Below, in pieces: positions 60,329 through 64,000 of a DNA stretch of 64,000 nt. Each line of letters starts with the position of its first letter. Within the stretch, counting starts at the first letter, position 1. The stretch spans positions 4,309,994-4,373,993 of the forward strand of contig NC_092235.1 in the NCBI RefSeq assembly GCF_036320965.1, read 5' to 3'. This DNA is from Panulirus ornatus. Its lineage: Eukaryota; Arthropoda; Malacostraca; Decapoda; Palinuridae. Under the pieces are notes generated by a model, which was given only the letters and a program-made list of their open reading frames with translations, ran no database searches and was not told the origin of the DNA. The translations under genes were made by a program, and so were the position numbers.

Positions 60329-61139
60329 AATTCCTTGAACCTTAAGTTCCCGTCCCTGAGATCGGAGAAGCTGCTTCTCCTCCAGCAGTCGACCCTGTTA
60401 TACCCGGTCCTCAGAAGACATTTCCTATGGCAAAAGTTCTCATTCAGTTGCAAATCATTGACAAACTATTGTACGAATGAAGCGGTTACCATAAAGGATC
60501 AAATCGTTAGGAAAAGTTCCCAACATTTATGAGTCCCATCCATAGCGATGAAAAAAAAATAAGAAAAATACATCCATTCTGTTGGGTGCCATAAACATGG
60601 CCCAAATGGACCCTAAGTCGAACTGCTGACCTCCTAGTGGTAGGGTCCGGGCAACTTTGAGGGAACATTAACCTTCAAAGGCTAACAGCAGTCGCACAAA
60701 AACAATAAAGATTAATCATAATTAGTCATTTACAATAATCATAGACGATGGTTATAGCCTCGCCCATTTATCATCTCATTCGCTGTGAACGAAATCATAG
60801 GCGACTCTGATTGCACCTACATCTATCAGTTTGCCTATTTATATAACCTTTTATCTGTCTATCGTCCCTGTTCGATGGTTTTCTGTATCATGTAAATCTC
60901 AGCCATTGAAATGTCCTGAGATCAATGTCGAAGAAGTGAACAAAAGAATTCTAGTTTGGACTGAAATACTTAGCCCCGTTTTTGCATATTTTCTCACCAT
61001 TTATCCACCATTCATTCCCCTTAAGGATCTACGAACTATCTTCAGATTTGTATTACAAATATATGAAACATGTCACCAACTCACTGTTTTGTTCATATTT
61101 CTTGCTATATTACATCTGTCAGTTTCTAAATGCAATCAT
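60329..61139. other. 3' flank and unassigned DNA
   Basis: Contains the possible poly(A) signal and a few short frames; no other feature supported. Confidence 0.4.
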
Positions 61140-61830
61140 CGGATGATTATGGCTGTGTCTACACACTCCCGCCATCTGGCCAACCTTGTACATATGATCA
61201 TTTAAACTCTGACATTTTAACAAATTGTGTCAAAATGACTCCATGAAACGCGAACTTAAAATTCATCCATTTAACTCCCTCATTCATTAACGAACATTTA
61301 AACATGATCATTTGAACGTAAATCTTCCAGCTGCATTATGACAACAAAGTCCTTTTACATACGTCATTAGGTTAGGTTTGGTTAGGTTAGGTTAGGTTAG
61401 GTTCGGTTAATTAACCTCGTCAATTAAACACTTTAATACTACCATGCAACAGTGAACTTTTACACACCGTCATATTGCAGCTGTTGTATGAAATGCTTCA
61501 CATAACTAAAGAATTTTAAAGTGAATTATTTTAACGATATTCTTGGAATTCTGCACTTTAATATGTACCTTTAAATTCTGACTGTAGAGGTACACATGAC
61601 CTTTAAATTCCACCAGAGCAATGGGAGTTTGTACAATTAAATTAACTCTGCCACTGAACGCGAACTTCTAAATTTAGCTGGGCGGCCTCTTATTCCCTGG
61701 CTGCCATTCATACTTTGTCCTTTTAAACTGTGTGTTTATATCGCTCTCATTCACTCTTAATTTCGATCGTCTCTGATATTTCAGTCGTAAAATTTGTTCA
61801 TGTTGCCATATTACTTTAGTTAAGGTTTAT
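61140..61830 (+). repeat. Dispersed repeat R2, copy c
   Basis: GGCTGTGTCTACACACTCCC, then CGTAAATCTTCCAGCTGCAT to TCTCTGATATTTCAGTCG. It lacks the 345-bp block that precedes R2 in the other two copies. Confidence 0.7.
61367..61410. repeat. Interstitial TTAGG telomere-like tract
   Basis: About eight units of TTAGG with TTTGG and TTCGG variants inside R2 copy c. TTAGG is the ancestral arthropod telomere repeat. Confidence 0.85.
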
Positions 61831-61849
61831 GGTTAAACCTAAAGAATCT

Positions 61850-63123
61850 ACAGTGTCTACAGTGACGGAGCCATCTGTATGTTGTACCAGACAACCAGTA
61901 ATGTATGGTGACTGACGTCTACAGTGACGGAGCCACCTGTATGTTGTACCAGACAACCAGTAATGTATGGTGACTGACGTCTACAGTGACGGAGCCACCT
62001 GTAGGTTGTACCAGACAACCAGTAATGTATGGTGACTGACGTCTACAGTGACGGAGCCACCTGTAGGTTGTACCAGACAACCAGTAATGTATGGTGACTG
62101 ACGTCTACAGTGACGGAGCCACCTGTATGTTGTACCAGACAACCAGTAATGTATGGTGACTGAAGTCTACAGTGACGGAGCCACCTGTAGGTTGTACCAG
62201 ACAACCAGTAATGTATGGTGACACGTCTACAGTGACGGAGCCACCTGTATGTTGTACCAGACAACCAGTAATGTATGATGACTGACGTCTACAGTGAGCC
62301 ACCTGTATGTTGTACCAGACAACCAGTAATGTATGATGACTGACGTCTACAGTGAGGGAGCCACCTGTATGTTGTACCAGACAACCAGTAATGTATGATG
62401 ACTGACGTCTACAGTGACGGAGCCACCTGTATGTTGTACCAGACAACCAGTAATGTATGATGACTGACGTCTACAGTGACGGAGCCACCTGTATGTTGTA
62501 CCAGACAACCAGTAATGTATGATGACTGACGTCTACAGTGACGGAGCCACCTGTATGTTGTACCAGACAACCAGTAATGTATGATGACTGACGTCTACAG
62601 TGAGGGAGCCACCTGTATGTTGTACCAGACAACCAGTAATGTATGATGACTGACGTCTACAGTGACGGAGCCACCTGTATGTTGTACCAGACAACCAGTA
62701 ATGTATGATGACCGACGTCTACAGTGACGGAGCCACCTGTATGTTGTACCAGACAACCAGTAATGTATGATGACTGACGTCTACAGTGAGGGAGCCACCT
62801 GTATGTTGTACCAGACAACCAGTAATGTATGATGACTGACGTCTACAGTGAGGGAGCCACCTGTATGTTGTACCAGACAACCAGTAATGTATGATGACTG
62901 ACGTCTACAGTGACGGAGCCACCTGTATGTTGTACCAGACAACCAGTAATGTATGATGACTGACGTCTACAGTGACGAAGCCACCTGTATGTTGTACCAG
63001 ACAACCAGTAATGTATGATGACTGACGTCTACAGTGACGGAGCCACCTGTATGTTGTACCAGACAACCAGTAATGTATGATGACTGACGTCTACAGTGAG
63101 GGAGCCACCTGTATGTTGTACAG
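61850..63123. repeat. 62-bp tandem satellite, about 20 units
   Basis: GACGTCTACAGTGACGGAGC, CACCTGTATGTTGTACCAGA and CAACCAGTAATGTATGATGA plus CT. Units are over 95% alike by eye; GGTGACT in early units gives way to GATGACT later. Confidence 0.97.
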
Positions 63124-63171
63124 TCTCTGACTAAAATGTTGAGGGTCCACTAGCGAGGTCACGGCTCTCGT

Positions 63172-64000
63172 ATTCGAATCATGATGGTATCGGAACCGTT
63201 GTGAATCATGATGGTATCGGAACCGTTATGAATCATGATGGTATCGGAACCGTTATGAATCATGATGGTATCGGAGCCGTTATGAATCATGATGGTATGG
63301 GAACCGTTATGAATCATGATGGTATGGGAACCGTTATGAATCATGATGGTATGGGAACCGTTATGAATCATGATGGTATGGGAACCGTTATGAATCATGA
63401 TGGTATGGGAACCGTTATGAATCATGATGGTATGGGAACCGTTATGAATCATGATGGTATCGGAACCGTTATGAATCATGATGGTATGGGAACCGTTATG
63501 AATCATGATGGTATGGGAACCGTTATGAATCATGATGGTATGGGAACCGTTATGAATCATGATGGTATGGGAACCGTTGTGAATCATGATGGTATGGGAA
63601 CTGTTGTGAATCATGATGGTATGGGAACCGTTATGAATCATGATGGTATGGGAACCGTTATGAATCATGATGGTATGGGAACCGTTGTGAATCATGATGG
63701 TATGGGAACCGTTATGAATCATGATGGTATGGGAACCGTTATGAATCATGATGGTATGGGAACCGTTATGAATCATGATGGTATGGGAACCGTTATGAAT
63801 CATGATGGTATCGGAACCGTTATGAATCATGATGGTATGGGAACCGTTATGAATCATGATGGTATGGGAACCGTTATGAATCATGATGGTATGGGAACCG
63901 TTATGAATCATGATGGTATGGGAACCGTTATGAATCATGATGGTATGGGAACCGTTGTGAATCATGATGGTATGGGAACCGTTATGAATCATGATGGTAT
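63172..64000. repeat. 27-bp satellite running off the window
   Basis: About 30 units of GAATCATGATGGTATGGGAA plus CCGTTAT. The period is nine codons, so the minus strand shows an unbroken repeat of MIHNGSHTI. I do not count this as a gene, since no unique coding sequence is attached in the window. Confidence 0.97.

Noticed and set aside
63159..63992. 277-codon frame of MIHNGSHTI repeats
   Set aside because: A 27-bp satellite keeps frames open; no start region or unique coding part is seen.

Overview
This window looks like nuclear DNA of a decapod crustacean, or a close arthropod relative. It has very dense (TA)n, (CA/GT)n, (GA)n and (ATT)n microsatellites, long tandem satellites, TTAGG-type telomere-like stretches, Pol III genes, and many broken non-LTR, Penelope-like, Tc1/mariner and Ty3/gypsy elements. 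No multi-exon host gene could be recognised. Assignments come from reading motifs by eye; no database search was possible.

Layout. 1-2.95 kb: a 67-bp satellite, LINE ends, three copies of one SINE (two in inverted orientation) and Penelope-like (PLE) ends separated by (TA)n. 2.95-6.4 kb: AT-rich DNA with a CR1-like reverse-transcriptase remnant and a dispersed repeat (R1). 6.42-15.95 kb: an env-bearing Ty3/gypsy (Metaviridae) provirus with two 412-bp LTRs, decayed by many stops and frameshifts. 15.95-23.3 kb: a 345-bp block duplicated almost perfectly at 43.6 kb, LINE remnants, a 46-bp satellite, a second R1 copy and a Tc1 relic. 23.33-26.09 kb: a Tc1/mariner element with TIRs and a transposase that seems to contain two introns. 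26.1-30.1 kb: a LINE endonuclease remnant and a 2.6-kb 32-bp satellite. 30.6-60.3 kb: five unrelated intronless ORFs (a two-lobed retropepsin-like protein, a multi-pass membrane protein, a Ser/Thr kinase, an RRM protein and a D5/primase-C-like winged-helix protein) among satellites, R1 copies, LINE-A copies, two tRNA genes and a 5S rRNA-SINE chimera. 61.1-64 kb: a repeat with a TTAGG tract, then a 62-bp and a 27-bp satellite that runs off the window.

How parts fit together. The SINE and the main LINE family (LINE-A) share the same 3' tail, so LINE-A is the likely mobiliser of the SINE; one SINE copy carries the 3' part of a 5S rRNA as a head. The five intronless ORFs share one feature: a 10-mer, ATCTTCACTA (or its complement), lies 170-610 bp upstream of every start, and for four of them it is part of, or next to, a tandem array. 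This suggests, but does not prove, that they belong to one mobile or virus-derived gene set with array-type control regions. It is the most interesting lead in the window.
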